Assembly (NCBI RefSeq): GCF_030272615.1 | Contig: NC_081406.1 | Coordinates: 138,491,361 to 138,555,360, forward strand | Source: Cryptomeria japonica | Taxonomy: Eukaryota; Streptophyta; Pinopsida; Cupressales; Cupressaceae | Length of the DNA: 64,000 nucleotides | Reading direction: 5' to 3' | Part shown: in pieces, positions 53,730 through 64,000 of the stretch | How the letters are laid out: each line of letters starts with the position of its first letter | Numbering within the stretch: position 1 is the stretch's first letter | Made by a program: the position numbers and the translations under genes | Notes under the pieces: generated by a model | The model's database searches: none | The model's input: only the letters and a program-made list of their open reading frames with translations | What the model was told of the DNA's origin: nothing

Positions 53730-56700
53730 TGTAGTGCTCGTCTTCGGTTGAACTTATTAGACTCATATTTTACTATTGTTACTTTTCATGGATACATTAT
53801 CATTATGTGTTATTCAGACTTATATGACATTATTTCATGCTTTATCTAGATATGAGATGCATAATTTATTTACAATATTTTTGTACTTGTGATTTGTGGT
53901 ATTTTATGGATTAGTGTTATGTACTGACACTTTACTTTATCTATGCAATGTGTAATTATATGTTGCGTGTCTGTGAGAGTATTAGATGCGAGGGGACAAA
54001 TTTCCTTCACTCACTCCGATGAGACAGGGAATGTCACAATTCTCCTTCATCGGTGTGTGTGTCATGTATTCTATATTTGTATATATGCATATGTGGTTCG
54101 ATGATGCAGGTCATTGCAGGTACAAGTGTCGGGTAGGTACGGGGTATCGTCTCAACCTGGCTCCACAGGTCTGAGCATGCCTTACTTGTTCGATGGGAGT
54201 GGAGGAGATAGTGGTTGACCCTTATTATACCTCAGTTACACTCTTGTGAGTGTCGTCAGTCGGTCGTCCCTTTTGGTTTTGTTCGGTCATCGAGTCAGTT
54301 TGTTTGACTTTTTCAGAATCTTTGTTTGGGTCTTCTCAGTTTGTTTGCCCTAGTAGATTGAATTAATTAATTGAGTTATGGCGTCACTTTATAGTTAGCA
54401 TATTTAAATTATGAGTTATAATGCTTTAGTGATTATGAATTTAATTAATTAAGGGAAGTGATTAGATTTAGTTGCAAATTGCATTACATTAGAAATATAA
54501 TTTTATTTAAATTTAGTAGAAAATAAATTAGTTGCATTTATTATTCTCTAGATTTTTAAAATAAAATTTCCTTCCTTTATTAGTTTGCAAATTTCATGAT
54601 TTTAGAAATATAATTTTATTTAAACATTAGGGGCAAATAAATTAAATTAAATGTATTTATTGTACTCTAGATTTTTTTTAAAAATAAATTGGAAATAAAT
54701 AAAATAAGTTAAATTACTTTCCTAAATATTGTTTTTAGAAAGTTATTTAATTGGGCATGAGAAAAGAATAAAAGAAAAGGGAAAGTGTTGTTTTTAGAAT
54801 AATGCATTTTTACTTGCCTTTTTGGAAAATTAGAAAATAAATTGAAATGATTTTTAGTTTGAAAGGGTTTATTATTATTTTGGGGAGAGGAAAATAATTT
54901 TGGGGAAACCTAAAAAGTTTAGATAAAAAAATAAAATCTTTATTTTTCATTCCAGGAGTTCACGAGAAGGAGGCGGTTGTGTGTGTGAAAGAAATTGTTT
55001 TGAGATTTTTGGAATGCATGTTCTTGGAGAAGGCCAAGATTTTGGAGATTGTTTGGGAAGGAGGTTCTGATTTCAAGTTGGAAGCTTGTTGCAGGATAGA
55101 AGCTCTCCAACAAATTTCTTCCTGGAAAGCTCTACAGGTTGGACATCCTCTTCTTGTTGTTTTAAGAAAATCCATTTATTTCTTCCTTTCTTTTGAATGT
55201 TGTTTGTTTAAAAAAAACTTTAAAAAAATAGATGATTAAATGCGTGTAGTATTGTTGGAGTATTGGTTATGAAGTTATTGAAGATTTCAGTCCATTTGGT
55301 TTTAAAAATAAAATGCAACTCCAGACCATTCCTTTTCATTTTATGTTCTTGGCTAAAATATATTCTGGTTATATTTTTGGTTTACGAAAAGAATTTATTT
55401 GTATTGTTATGGTAGATTAAAATTTGTGAAATTTGGGGAAAGTTACGCTGGCAAAATTTTGCCAAAATTCCCTGTGCATGAAAGTTTTCAAATTTATGAG
55501 AAAAAATTGGGTTTGCCAGAATATTTAGTTTCCAACTATTTTGGTTTTGTTTTCGAATGAGATTGTCTGGATTTGGGTTTTCTCCTCTCTATATTGTCTC
55601 AGAGATTGAGCCAGAGATTTAAATTATCTCTGTTATTTAATATAGTTGTTCATTAAATTTTATATATCTCTATGTATTTAGTTGTTAATGTGTTTAGTTT
55701 ACCTTGAGTTCTAAATTTAATTTTAAATTCAATTCAATTGGGTTAATGTTTTGAAATGGTTTTTTTATTAAAATCATTTAATTTTTTATTATTTCTTTGG
55801 GGGAGGCGGAGCCTGCTACCCTACGACAACAGATGCTACCCACGGCAGCAGCTGCTACCTTAAGGTAGCAGCGCTACCCCAAGGTAGCGACTACTACCTA
55901 CGATAACAGTGCTACCGTATGGTAGCAGCGCTACCGTAAGGTAGTGACTGCTACCATATGGTAGCAGTGCTACCGCAGGTTAGCACTCGCTACCATAAGG
56001 TAGCAGGCTACCGCAGGTTAGCACTCGCTACCATATGGTAGCAGGCTACCTTGTGGATATGTAGATTTTTATTTAGAAAATTAAATCTTCATTTTAGTAT
56101 GTATATTTTAATTATGATATAATTAAATGGTTTATATTCGAAGAATATATACTCATGTAATTATATTATATTATTATATATATTTCTAATTTGAAATTTA
56201 ATCTATCTTATGGAAATCATTTAATTGGGGTATTTGGAAATTATTCTTAAACATATGACTAGGAGAAAATTATTTTAATGTGGTAAAATTTAGCTTTTTG
56301 GACAAATGACAATATGGAATTTCCTTTATTATATAGTTGTATTTTCATATTCTCTGAAGTAACTTTAATTGCAAGTTATTTATGCCTTGCCTGTTTAAAG
56401 AAAAGATTGATTGTTTTAGAATCTCAGTGTAAATGTTAATTGTAGTCAAAGCTTTATTTCGTTGCAATTTTAGCTGTGTTGTCGTCTTGTCGTAAATGGA
56501 TATACCCCTTGGTCAGAGGTTGTTGAGTAAACCTGTCGATGTGAGCCATTGTGTATTTTATTCCATATGGTCAATCCTGGTTTATTGATAGTGTACCTTT
56601 CACTTGCTTTTGGTCAGGATTAGTTATGGCTGTCAGTTTCGCCATAGTGTTCTCATAGAGAGAAACCTTTCCTGTTAGTGTCCTATGAGAGAGAGTGGAT

Positions 56701-57776
56701 TTCGAGTGGGGGCTGTGCCCAAAGAGGATGGCAGGATAACCCCTCGAAAGTCAGTTAAGAAGTGATAACCTAATAATTGATTAGGGGGTGGGTAGCTAAA
56801 ATATTAAACTAAGATAATGTGCCTCGCACATGGTTGAGTGCTTGTATAGGCTCAGGATGTGGTGAGAAGGCCTGGAATGGCAAACCTACCACCTTGTCTT
56901 CACAAAGGGATTGGTAGGGTCCGCATGATGCTTAGATGGAGCCATGGGTTCAGGAGAGGTTACCAAGATAACCTAGGATGGGGGGCAGGACCTATGGAGG
57001 CCTACCTAGGGTAACCACCCTAAGCCATGCGATGACACTCTCTCCTTAGAGTCACTAGTGTTTATGAGTTGAGTCACATGGGTTTGCGGAGTCGTGTTAG
57101 CCTGTTGTACTTGTCTTGTTTTTCTTGCTTGAGGGTCTTCTGCTATCTCCCAGCACGATGGGGTGGTTCCACTTTGGGATCACATGGTCAGGTGGTAGTG
57201 CCACTTCCCATCGGATATTTGTGTTCATACCTTCATGCGAGGAAAGGCTTCACTGGTGTTTCTTGGTTCGTGGTTCACGTACCAGCTCATGTTCGTGATC
57301 ATTGTTCAGTTGAGACCTTGTGGTCATTGTATCAAACATTTATGTAACTTTGACATTGTAACTTTTGTATTTCGTGGTATTTTTGGAAGCCATATATTTA
57401 TGGATATTGTAATATTATATCAATGGAATGTATGTTAATTCAGTTGCTTTAATCTTTTGTATAAATGATCTATGGAAAAATAAATGCATTGAAATACTTT
57501 GATTCTTTCATTATGGAATTTAGATGTATGAGTATGTTTTTAATTTAAGCATTTAATTTTCCTAATTGATGGACAATTGGATTAACCATGGTGTTAATAT
57601 AATCTGCGAATTAATCTTCGTTGGTAACCCTTAGGAAATCATGTGTTAGACTTCTGCTATGTTATTAAACGTGCAATGGTTATAATTAATGCACTTATCT
57701 TTTAAAAAAAAAAAAATTCACCCTTTAGTTGCCTAGTTGTGTGGTTTTCATTTAGGGTTTCTGGCGGGGCATTACA
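53730..57776 (+). repeat. G2 3' LTR, uninterrupted
   Basis: 4,047 bases. Shows the empty C3 site (single GGTCA/GGTCG-like site near 57185). Lacks about 200 bases next to the palindrome array compared with the 5' LTR. Confidence 0.93.
55814..56055. repeat. Array of short palindromes in G2 3' LTR
   Basis: About twelve GCTACC-N4-GGTAGC units against about nine in the 5' LTR. The added units include a repeat of a GCTACCGCAGGTTAGC / GCTACCATAAGGTAGC pair, so the array has grown or shrunk by whole units. Confidence 0.92.
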
Positions 57777-57869
57777 ATATAACCCCAACTTCTTAAGAGT
57801 GATCTCAATGTGAGACTTCCGCTCGAGAAAATTAGAAGTGGTAAGAAGAGGCATATTGCTTTTCTCCAT
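57777..57869 (-). pseudogene. C1 gag N-terminus
   Basis: ATG at 57869 on the minus strand opens a frame containing SHIEITLKKLGLY, a copia Gag N-terminal pattern, and reaches the G2 junction. Removing G2 with one ATATA continues the same frame into 21074 downward. Confidence 0.8.
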
Positions 57870-58997
57870 GATACTGTAAAAAGTACAGAATTGAGACAAG
57901 AAAATATACAGTAGTAGAGCCGAAAAATCAGAACTTAATACCTTTGAGAACAAGTATTACGAAGCTCGGATCATAGGAAGATAGAATAGGATGAGAATAA
58001 TGCACTGTTGACTTTAGAACGAAGAAAAAAAATCTAGTTAAAAACTTTCAAATAAGGACCTTATATTTGGATAGATCTCTGAATCAGCTTTCCGACGATA
58101 TTTCGTTTGCGAAAAACAGAGTTCGGATGCACAAGATATGCCCCCGGGAGTGCAAACTGCAATTTCTGACTTCAAATGGTAAAAAAGTCTGCTTAATTAA
58201 AATATCAGAAAAAACAACCTCAAGAAATGAATCCATTTCGGAAAGAGATTTCCGACAATATATGGTTTTTCAAAAAACGATTCCGTATGCTCAAGTTATT
58301 AGCAAAAAACCAACTGCTGCTTTTTTGAACTTTGAAGGGCTAAAAATAGAGAAAATCAACTAAATTTAGAAGAGCTTCAAATTTAGTGGGTCTGTACCGA
58401 TGACTTCATGATGACATCAGCACGAAGGCAATGCACTTTTTCTGCAAAGCGTTGATTTTCTTTTTGTTTTAATTAAAAAAAACTTTTTGAAAAAACATGC
58501 ACCCACTTTGATTTTATTTTATCTTTTTTTAAATTAAAAAACCCAGCAATCAAATTTTTTTTTTTTTATGAGCCAATTGATTTTTTTGTTTTTTGTTTTT
58601 TAAATTTCAATGCAAGTGCATGTACGATTGTACAGATTTTCATGCCTCGAAAAGCGTGCCAATGAAATTTTTTGCCCCTGATGCTCCCATCACAAAAAAA
58701 TAGGCAATTTATATATCAAAATTCATGGAATCAGCCTTCTGAATCCAACCTTGAAGTCCTTTTTGGCCCAAGAAAGCTCTGAATTTTCAAGTACCCTCTG
58801 GAACAGAGAAATCCCTTGAACTTCGAACCCTTGCAAAATAGACTCTATATATTGGATTTCAGCGAAACAAAAGGCGATCCTAACTTTCTCGAGCCTTCTA
58901 GAACTGATGGTGAGCTCCAAATTAACCCAAGGTGAACAATTTTCTATGTAAATGAAAATAATCTCCAAAAAAGTGAACAAGAATCTTCAGATCTAGA
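57870..58997 (-). other. C1 leader
   Basis: About 1.1 kb between primer site and gag. No convincing frame. A poly-T/poly-A-rich stretch lies at about 58455-58610. Confidence 0.6.
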
Positions 58998-59009
58998 GCT
59001 TTGATACCA
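58998..59009 (-). promoter_or_regulatory. C1 primer-binding site
   Basis: Minus strand TGGTATCAAAGC directly next to the LTR, one mismatch to the tRNA-iMet complement. Confidence 0.85.
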
Positions 59010-59494
59010 TGTTAGAATTCACGAAATGTGAATCCCACAAGTCCAGTTATCTTCTGCAAGAATACCAGTCACACATAAAGAGAGGATTGAACAATGAAGA
59101 GAATTGAAGACAATTAACAATAATTGAATGTATTGCTTTGAAATTGCTTAATTACAATGAAGGATATGACATCCTTATAAAGAAATCTAACTCTAAAGAT
59201 AGAAACCCTAAATGGTGGAGTCTACAAGATAGACTGAGAGTTGAAACACAATGCATGAATTAGTCATGTATGCATAAAAAGAAGACTAATTAATGCATGA
59301 AACTCTCCAAATCTAAACATAGCTTGCTTTCCTAGTTTGCATTATGCATGGAGATAAATATTAATTAATTATTCATAATTAAATAATTAACTAACTAATA
59401 AATGCCAATAATTAATTACTAACTAAGGCATCGATTATTTAGTGAAATAATATAGTTAATTGAATAATTAATAAATGAATTATTTATTCCAACA
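59010..59494 (-). repeat. C1 5' LTR
   Basis: 485 bases, closely matching 17213-17681, with a small AATTAATTATTCATAATTAAATAATTAA difference block near 59360-59400. Confidence 0.9.
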
Positions 59495-60854
59495 ATATCC
59501 TTAACCCAACTTTGCATAGCAACATACCTTCTATCACCACACATACGAGCACTCATCCAACCATAACTTATACACCTTCAAACAACACCACCATCTTCAT
59601 CCATATTAGTCTCCCACCCATAACCACTACACATACATCACAACCCTCCCACATAAGTACAAATACCAACACTCACACTAACACCACCACCAACAACACC
59701 AATACCAACACTAACACTGACATCGACACCGACACCGACACTCACACATCTTCCTACAAATACATATCATCCTCACAAACCACTTCAAGATATGCCCACA
59801 ACATATCCAACCAAAAAGATAAGCGCAACACATATATACCCCTTCACCATCAACAATATAATAACATTCCCAGACCAATACTAGCCCAAGAACTACAAGA
59901 CATGAAGACGGTGATTTGTAACCTAGAAGAAGGACATTAAGAAAAAATTATTAATTAGAAGAAATATTTCCTTATTCTTTTGAAAATAAATGATCATGGT
60001 CCCTTTTCCTCCACGCTTTCAAATTCTCAAATTTGATAAATACAAAGGAAAAGGTGATCCCAACAAACATGTAAAATAATTTTATATAGCATGTCAAGAA
60101 GTTTCCTACAGTTATGTGTACTTAAAGAGACTTTTCCCAAAAAGTTTAGGAGGTCGAGCCCTCAAATGGTTTACCAATCTCTTGCATGGTTCAATATCAA
60201 CATTCCAAGACTTAGTAAAAGAAATTGTTGCACACTTCTCATATAATATTGAACATGGAATATCCATGATAGACTTGTGTAACATGAAACAAGAAATAAG
60301 GAAACATTTTCCATTTATCTTACAATGATGGAGAGATCTTGCTACTAGGTTCCCTTAGCCCAGTCACAAAAACAATTAATGACCATATTTATCCAAAACC
60401 TAATTTCAAAATTGTCCTTTCAACTACAAATGCAATGTCTTAAAAAATTAGAAAAATCATAAGAAAGGGAGTACCCATAGAAAGAGCACTTATTGCCAAA
60501 GGTTTAATCAAAATGTATCACAAAGACAACAATGGTTCCTCATCCAATGACAAACCTAAGTTTTGGGCGAAAAATAAAAATATTATTATTGATGGTGTGT
60601 TTGATGCCAAACATTTCCAAACCTCATGAAAACAACAAACCAAAACATGAATACACTCCCCTTGTTGAACCCATTGATGATGTTTTTTCATAAAATCGTC
60701 CAAGAAAACCTAGCCCAATATCCAATCACAAAACCATATTATGAAATCCAACTCAAACCCACATGGTAAAAAGACATTGAATATTATGACTATCGTCTCC
60801 CATCAACGATCATGATACAAAGAAATGCATGAAACTCAAAAACTATATTCAAGA
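59495..60854 (+). pseudogene. G0 gag, middle and C-terminal part (Ty3/gypsy)
   Basis: Continues the gag begun at 16888. First comes a His/Thr/Asn-rich repeat stretch (CACCAA/CACCGA repeats, about 59655-59745). From about 59996, in frame 2, is a recognisable gypsy retrotransposon-gag domain: FPPRFQILKFDKYKGKGDP, FPKSLGGRALKWFTNL, STFQDLVKEIVAHFSYN, then a decayed remainder with many stops and shifts to about 60850. The frame is cut by sD and resumes at 61766 in frame. The style (FDKYKGKGDP, LGGRALKWF) is typical of Tat/Athila-type plant elements. Confidence 0.8.
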
Positions 60855-61760
60855 AGTAAGGAAGTTAAGTAGCAGAACAACTTCCTACACTAACCTTGAG
60901 AGGAGGATAATGTAAAAACTTTTACAGATTGTTATAGTGGTTACATAAACTGAATAGAAATAAATAAAATATCATGCATACCACAACATAGCAACACAAT
61001 GATTTACAGGTTGTAAACCCTTTCAAGAGAAAAACCCCACACTCCAAAAGTAGGTCAATATATTATTCAACAATCAATAATAAATTATAATATACTTGCA
61101 GAGAAAGCTCTTCACAAGAGTACCACTAATCAGACATTCAGAGGCAACTCAATAGCCATAAGACTCTTACACACAACCTCTATCTCACACACCTCATATA
61201 TAGGAGATACAATACAAGAAACTGTCAAACGGTATTACAAAACCATGGGCTAAAACCACCCAATAAAGTAGAGATGACCTTATCTCCATTATAGATGCCC
61301 TATGATGTGTCAAAACACACATCAACACGTGTTCCTCCCTTTTATAGCTCATTTATGTGTCTGTTGCAATTTATATTTCCTATTTCAGGAGTCCAAACTT
61401 CTAGAGGACATAACTTGTGAATCATGTGTCACGTTGACGAACCGTTTTAAGCGTCAAAAAGCTTGTGAAGTGCTCTATCACCTCATAAATTGCCACACCA
61501 TTTACACCCATTTTTAGGGGTATTTTGGAGCCTCTAAAGTCCTCAAAATTAATTTTAAACCTTTCATCGCACCCTACAAAAATGAAAAACTTTAATATCT
61601 TCAAAACTAGTTATAATTTTGTGACAAAAAATTATTGGCATGCTTATCTAGCCAACCAAAAGCTTCAGGGAGAATTTTGCACCATTTTGTGTTCAAACAA
61701 AAACTTACTATAACTAGTAGCCTCATGTAAATGCAAGGTTGAGACACCATTTTCCCAACA
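60855..61760 (-). mobile_element. Solo LTR sD in G0, TSD CAAGA
   Basis: Flanked by CAAGA at 60850-60854 and 61761-61765; the G0 frame is restored when it is removed. The minus strand begins TGTTGGGAAAATGG. The opposite end reads CCTTACT rather than ending in CA, so that end has mutated or is off by a base or two. A GTGGGGTTTTTC...GGGTTT block like that of other copia LTRs is present (about 61010-61045). No internal region. Confidence 0.7.
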
Positions 61761-63480
61761 CAAGACCTTATTGACAAAGGTGAAATTGAAGCTCAGGGAC
61801 ACACATCGAATACATCTAATCCCCAACTTAATATTTATAATGATCTTTCTCCTAAGCATGATAAAGAAACAACTTGATAATCTCAATTGGTCATGCCTTA
61901 TGGTTATGCCAACACCATTTCATCCTTTTATTCCCTTGTAGATCGCATTGAAGAAGTCGATAACCATGTAGCCACTATCACTGTCAAAAGAGTCAATTAC
62001 AATGTCACCACATGAAGAGAAAAAGTAATTATCCATGGTGATTCCTTCTCCTCCTACAACAGAACAATACAATCTCCTCAATCACCTTGGTAAGACTCTT
62101 GCACAAATATCCATCCTTGAGCTAAATAGATCATCCCCTATCCACAAATAAATCCTTGGAAAATCTTTACTCGAATCTTGTGTTCTCAATAATATTAATG
62201 TATCTCAATTCCAAGCCCACGTTGGGAACCTTTCCACATAATGCCACCTTGACTTCACCAACAAAGATCTCCACAACACCATCCATCCCATAATAAACCT
62301 TTACATATTGAAGCTCTCATTCACAAACATAAAATCAAATGAGTCCTTATAGATAGTGTATCAAGATTAGCTTATGTATATTAAGATTAATAAAACAATT
62401 AGGATACCCCAGTAATATAATTGATCCACAAAAAATTCACAATAAAGGATTATGATGATGCTAAAATAGATTCCATAGGAACAATCACATTACCACTTTT
62501 AGTTGATCTAGTTGTGGTTGAGACTACTTGTCAATCCTATACCTTGATATCCCATTTAACCTACGTCTTAGAAAACCATGGATGCACTCCATGTAAGCCA
62601 TCCCCTCCACTTACCACTAATGTATAAAATTCCCTTGTAATGGATGATAAATTATCATTCTTGTTGATACTAACCTCTTCCAATATTTCAAACACCTTGA
62701 AGGGAAACATTTGAACTATTTCCCACTTAATACCCTTATTCCAACACATTACATCAATACCACAAACATTTCCTCGTCCTCCCAATCCACCCAACCCAAG
62801 ATCAAGGCTAAGATAGTTGACAAAGGATGTGGAGAGTACAACCTTTAAAATGCACTACATGTTTGTCATCTTCCACTTTCTCCTAAATCCTATGGCCACC
62901 CTAGACAAGTGCACATCCAAAAAAAGATAGTTCTACAATGCAAAGATACTACCTTTCAGCAATGGGGTCCTCTATATAAAGAAAATCTCAAAAAAGATGT
63001 ATCCTCTTAGTTGTATAGAGAAGAAAATGAGGAGCTCGTAAATATACATAAGGAAAAAATATCCCAAAGCATTTCCTATTTTTGAACAAATGGGATAACA
63101 AAGACATGGACTTGGAACTAAATAACATGGCATAAAAGAACTAATCACACCTATATCAAATTCAAAGTATGGAGGCTTGGGTTAGACCCTAGAACCTAAG
63201 TTGATTCTCATTGGTGCTCAACAAGCTTCTTCCAATGTTGATGATACCGGAGAAGATTTTTATGTAGAACCTTTTGAATACCTTGCCAAAATTTGCTCCT
63301 TCATCCTCAATTTCACTAGATCACACCATCCACCCTATTTAAACTGAAACTTGTACACCCTAAGCTAATTAATTGAGACCAACTAGGATTGACTAGTTTA
63401 GACATGTGTGAAAATGATGAAGCCATATTATAATTGTTGATATCATTAACAAGGATTCAACATACAATTAAATGGTAGTG
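61761..63480 (+). pseudogene. G0 gag end and protease region, heavily decayed
   Basis: Follows the gag in frame (LIDKGEIE at about 61766). 62080-62250 has HLGKTLAQISILELNRSSP and VGNLST segments, and 62480-62640 has SIGTITLPLLVD...TTCQSYTL, a pattern of the aspartic-protease region in Tat/Athila gypsy polyproteins. The DSG-type active site itself cannot be read because of stops and shifts near 62340. A last readable piece near 63240-63290 encodes a Gly/Asp/Glu-rich linker. RT is not reached within the window. Confidence 0.65.
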
Positions 63481-63839
63481 GATACTTTTGTAGCCAAGTC
63501 AACTCCCTCAATCACAAAAATAAAAAATAAAATAAATATACAGAGTCCCCTAGTGAAAACCTCACTGAGGTTCTATTAGAGACACACAAAAAAGACGTAT
63601 CTTCTAGTGAAAACTTGACTCCAACACTAGAAGATGGGGAATTTGACTTGCTTCTCATAGTACCTCCATAACAAGAAAGGTCATAAATCCTTGGTGAAAA
63701 AATTGAAGAGGTCAAATTGGGCACTTTTGAGAGTCCTAAAATCACATTCATTGCTAAGCCTCTTAATGCCCAGGGTAAATGCAAAAAGTTGGGTCCCAAT
63801 CCCGTGGAAGTCTATGGGTTGGGTAAAGAGCTCGCTAGA
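63481..63839 (+). pseudogene. G0 linker region
   Basis: A decayed frame can be followed weakly (63691 onward open). No catalytic motif recognised. Confidence 0.4.
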
Positions 63840-64000
63840 AACGGGTGCCCGATTTTTACAAATAGGGCACCCATTTCGCTTCGGGTGCCCGAGCCATTCA
63901 AAAACAGGTGCACATTTTTCGAAAACGTGCGCCCGTTTTGGTTTGGGTCCCTGTTTTTTTCAAATCGGGTGCTTGTTTTAGAATTGGGTGCCCGTTTTTT
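63840..64000 (+). repeat. GC-containing minisatellite (~21-base unit), runs off the window
   Basis: Eight variants of CGGGTGCCCG followed by a T- or A-rich spacer, spaced mostly 16-25 bases apart (about 63841, 63866, 63882, 63904, 63925, 63943, 63965, 63986). The frame from 63691 stays open across it, reading repeated Gly-Cys/Ala-Pro/Arg-Phe units. Confidence 0.8.

Larger units (their letters stand above)
21080..57776 (+). mobile_element. G2: chromovirus-like Ty3/gypsy element inserted in C1 gag, TSD ATATA
   Basis: Perfect ATATA duplications at 21075-21079 and 57777-57781. LTRs start TGTAGT and end GCATTACA; the 5' LTR is split by C3. Between the LTRs are a tRNA-Met-type primer site, gag, protease, RT, RNase H, integrase and a C-terminal chromodomain-like segment in that order, then a polypurine tract. 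Integrase after RT defines Ty3/gypsy. LTRs near 4 kb and a chromodomain point to the Del/Tekay group of chromoviruses (inference). Multiple stops and frameshifts make this copy inactive. Confidence 0.92.
17213..59494 (-). mobile_element. C1: copia element inserted in G0, itself split by sC and G2
   Basis: Two closely similar LTRs of 469 and 485 bases bound it (17213-17681 and 59010-59494), with TG...CA ends (TGTTAGAA / TTCCAACA). The flanks are ATATA on the left and ATATC on the right, an imperfect 4-5 base duplication, but the G0 gag frame is continuous across the insertion. Read on the minus strand: LTR, tRNA-Met-type primer site, leader, gag (split by G2), zinc knuckle, protease, truncated tail, polypurine tract, LTR. 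Integrase, RT and RNase H are absent, so it is a deletion derivative. Confidence 0.85.

Noticed and set aside
59512-59940. His/Thr-rich 142-codon frame as an independent gene
   Set aside because: It is an off-frame reading of the CACCAA/CACCGA repeat in G0 gag; gag continuity across C1 uses another frame.

Overview
The window is eukaryotic, almost certainly nuclear DNA from a large, repeat-rich plant genome. The long LTRs, the mix of plant-type Ty1/copia and Ty3/gypsy families and the absence of any recognisable host gene fit a gymnosperm best, but that placement is inference and no species is claimed. I found no host protein-coding gene, tRNA gene, rRNA gene or CRISPR array. Nearly everything that can be identified is LTR retrotransposon sequence or simple repeat.

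Layout, left part. 1-8394 is the 3' portion of a plus-strand non-autonomous copia-type element (called N1 here). It has a partial 5' LTR, a gag remnant with a coiled coil and four zinc knuckles, no polymerase, and a decayed frame of about 1,100 codons that I do not recognise, followed by a polypurine tract and a 3' LTR. That 3' LTR carries a solo LTR (sA, 6137-7356). 8395-16887 is AT-rich DNA and long pyrimidine-rich simple repeats, interrupted by a second solo LTR of the sA family in the opposite orientation (sB, 9689-10899).

Layout, right part. From about 16.9 kb to the window end is a five-level nest. G0, a decayed Ty3/gypsy element (plus strand, 16888-17212 and 59495-64000), is split by C1, a copia element (minus, 17213-59494). 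C1's gag is split by G2, a chromovirus-like Ty3/gypsy element with 4-kb LTRs (plus, 21080-57776, TSD ATATA). G2's 5' LTR is split by C3, a copia element (minus, 24660-47998, TSD GGTCG). C3 has taken two insertions: C4, a Tork-like copia element in its 3' LTR (minus, 25958-30883, TSD CTTTA), and L4, a LARD-like element with LTRs of about 4.1 kb, no polymerase and an unrecognised ORF, in its 5' leader (plus, 35691-46464). C1 also holds a solo LTR (sC) and G0 another (sD). At several junctions, removing the insertion in silico restores the reading frame or matches an uninterrupted copy elsewhere in the window.

Function. All coding sequence belongs to the retrotransposon cycle: Gag packages RNA, protease matures it, reverse transcriptase and RNase H make cDNA from a tRNA primer, and integrase inserts it. 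Every polymerase-bearing copy has stops, frameshifts or lost catalytic residues, so none looks autonomous. N1, C1 and L4 lack a polymerase altogether and would have depended on enzymes from other copies. The most interesting material is the unrecognised frames of N1 and L4, a palindrome array in the G2 LTRs, and a hairpin-plus-pyrimidine module shared by unrelated copia LTRs.
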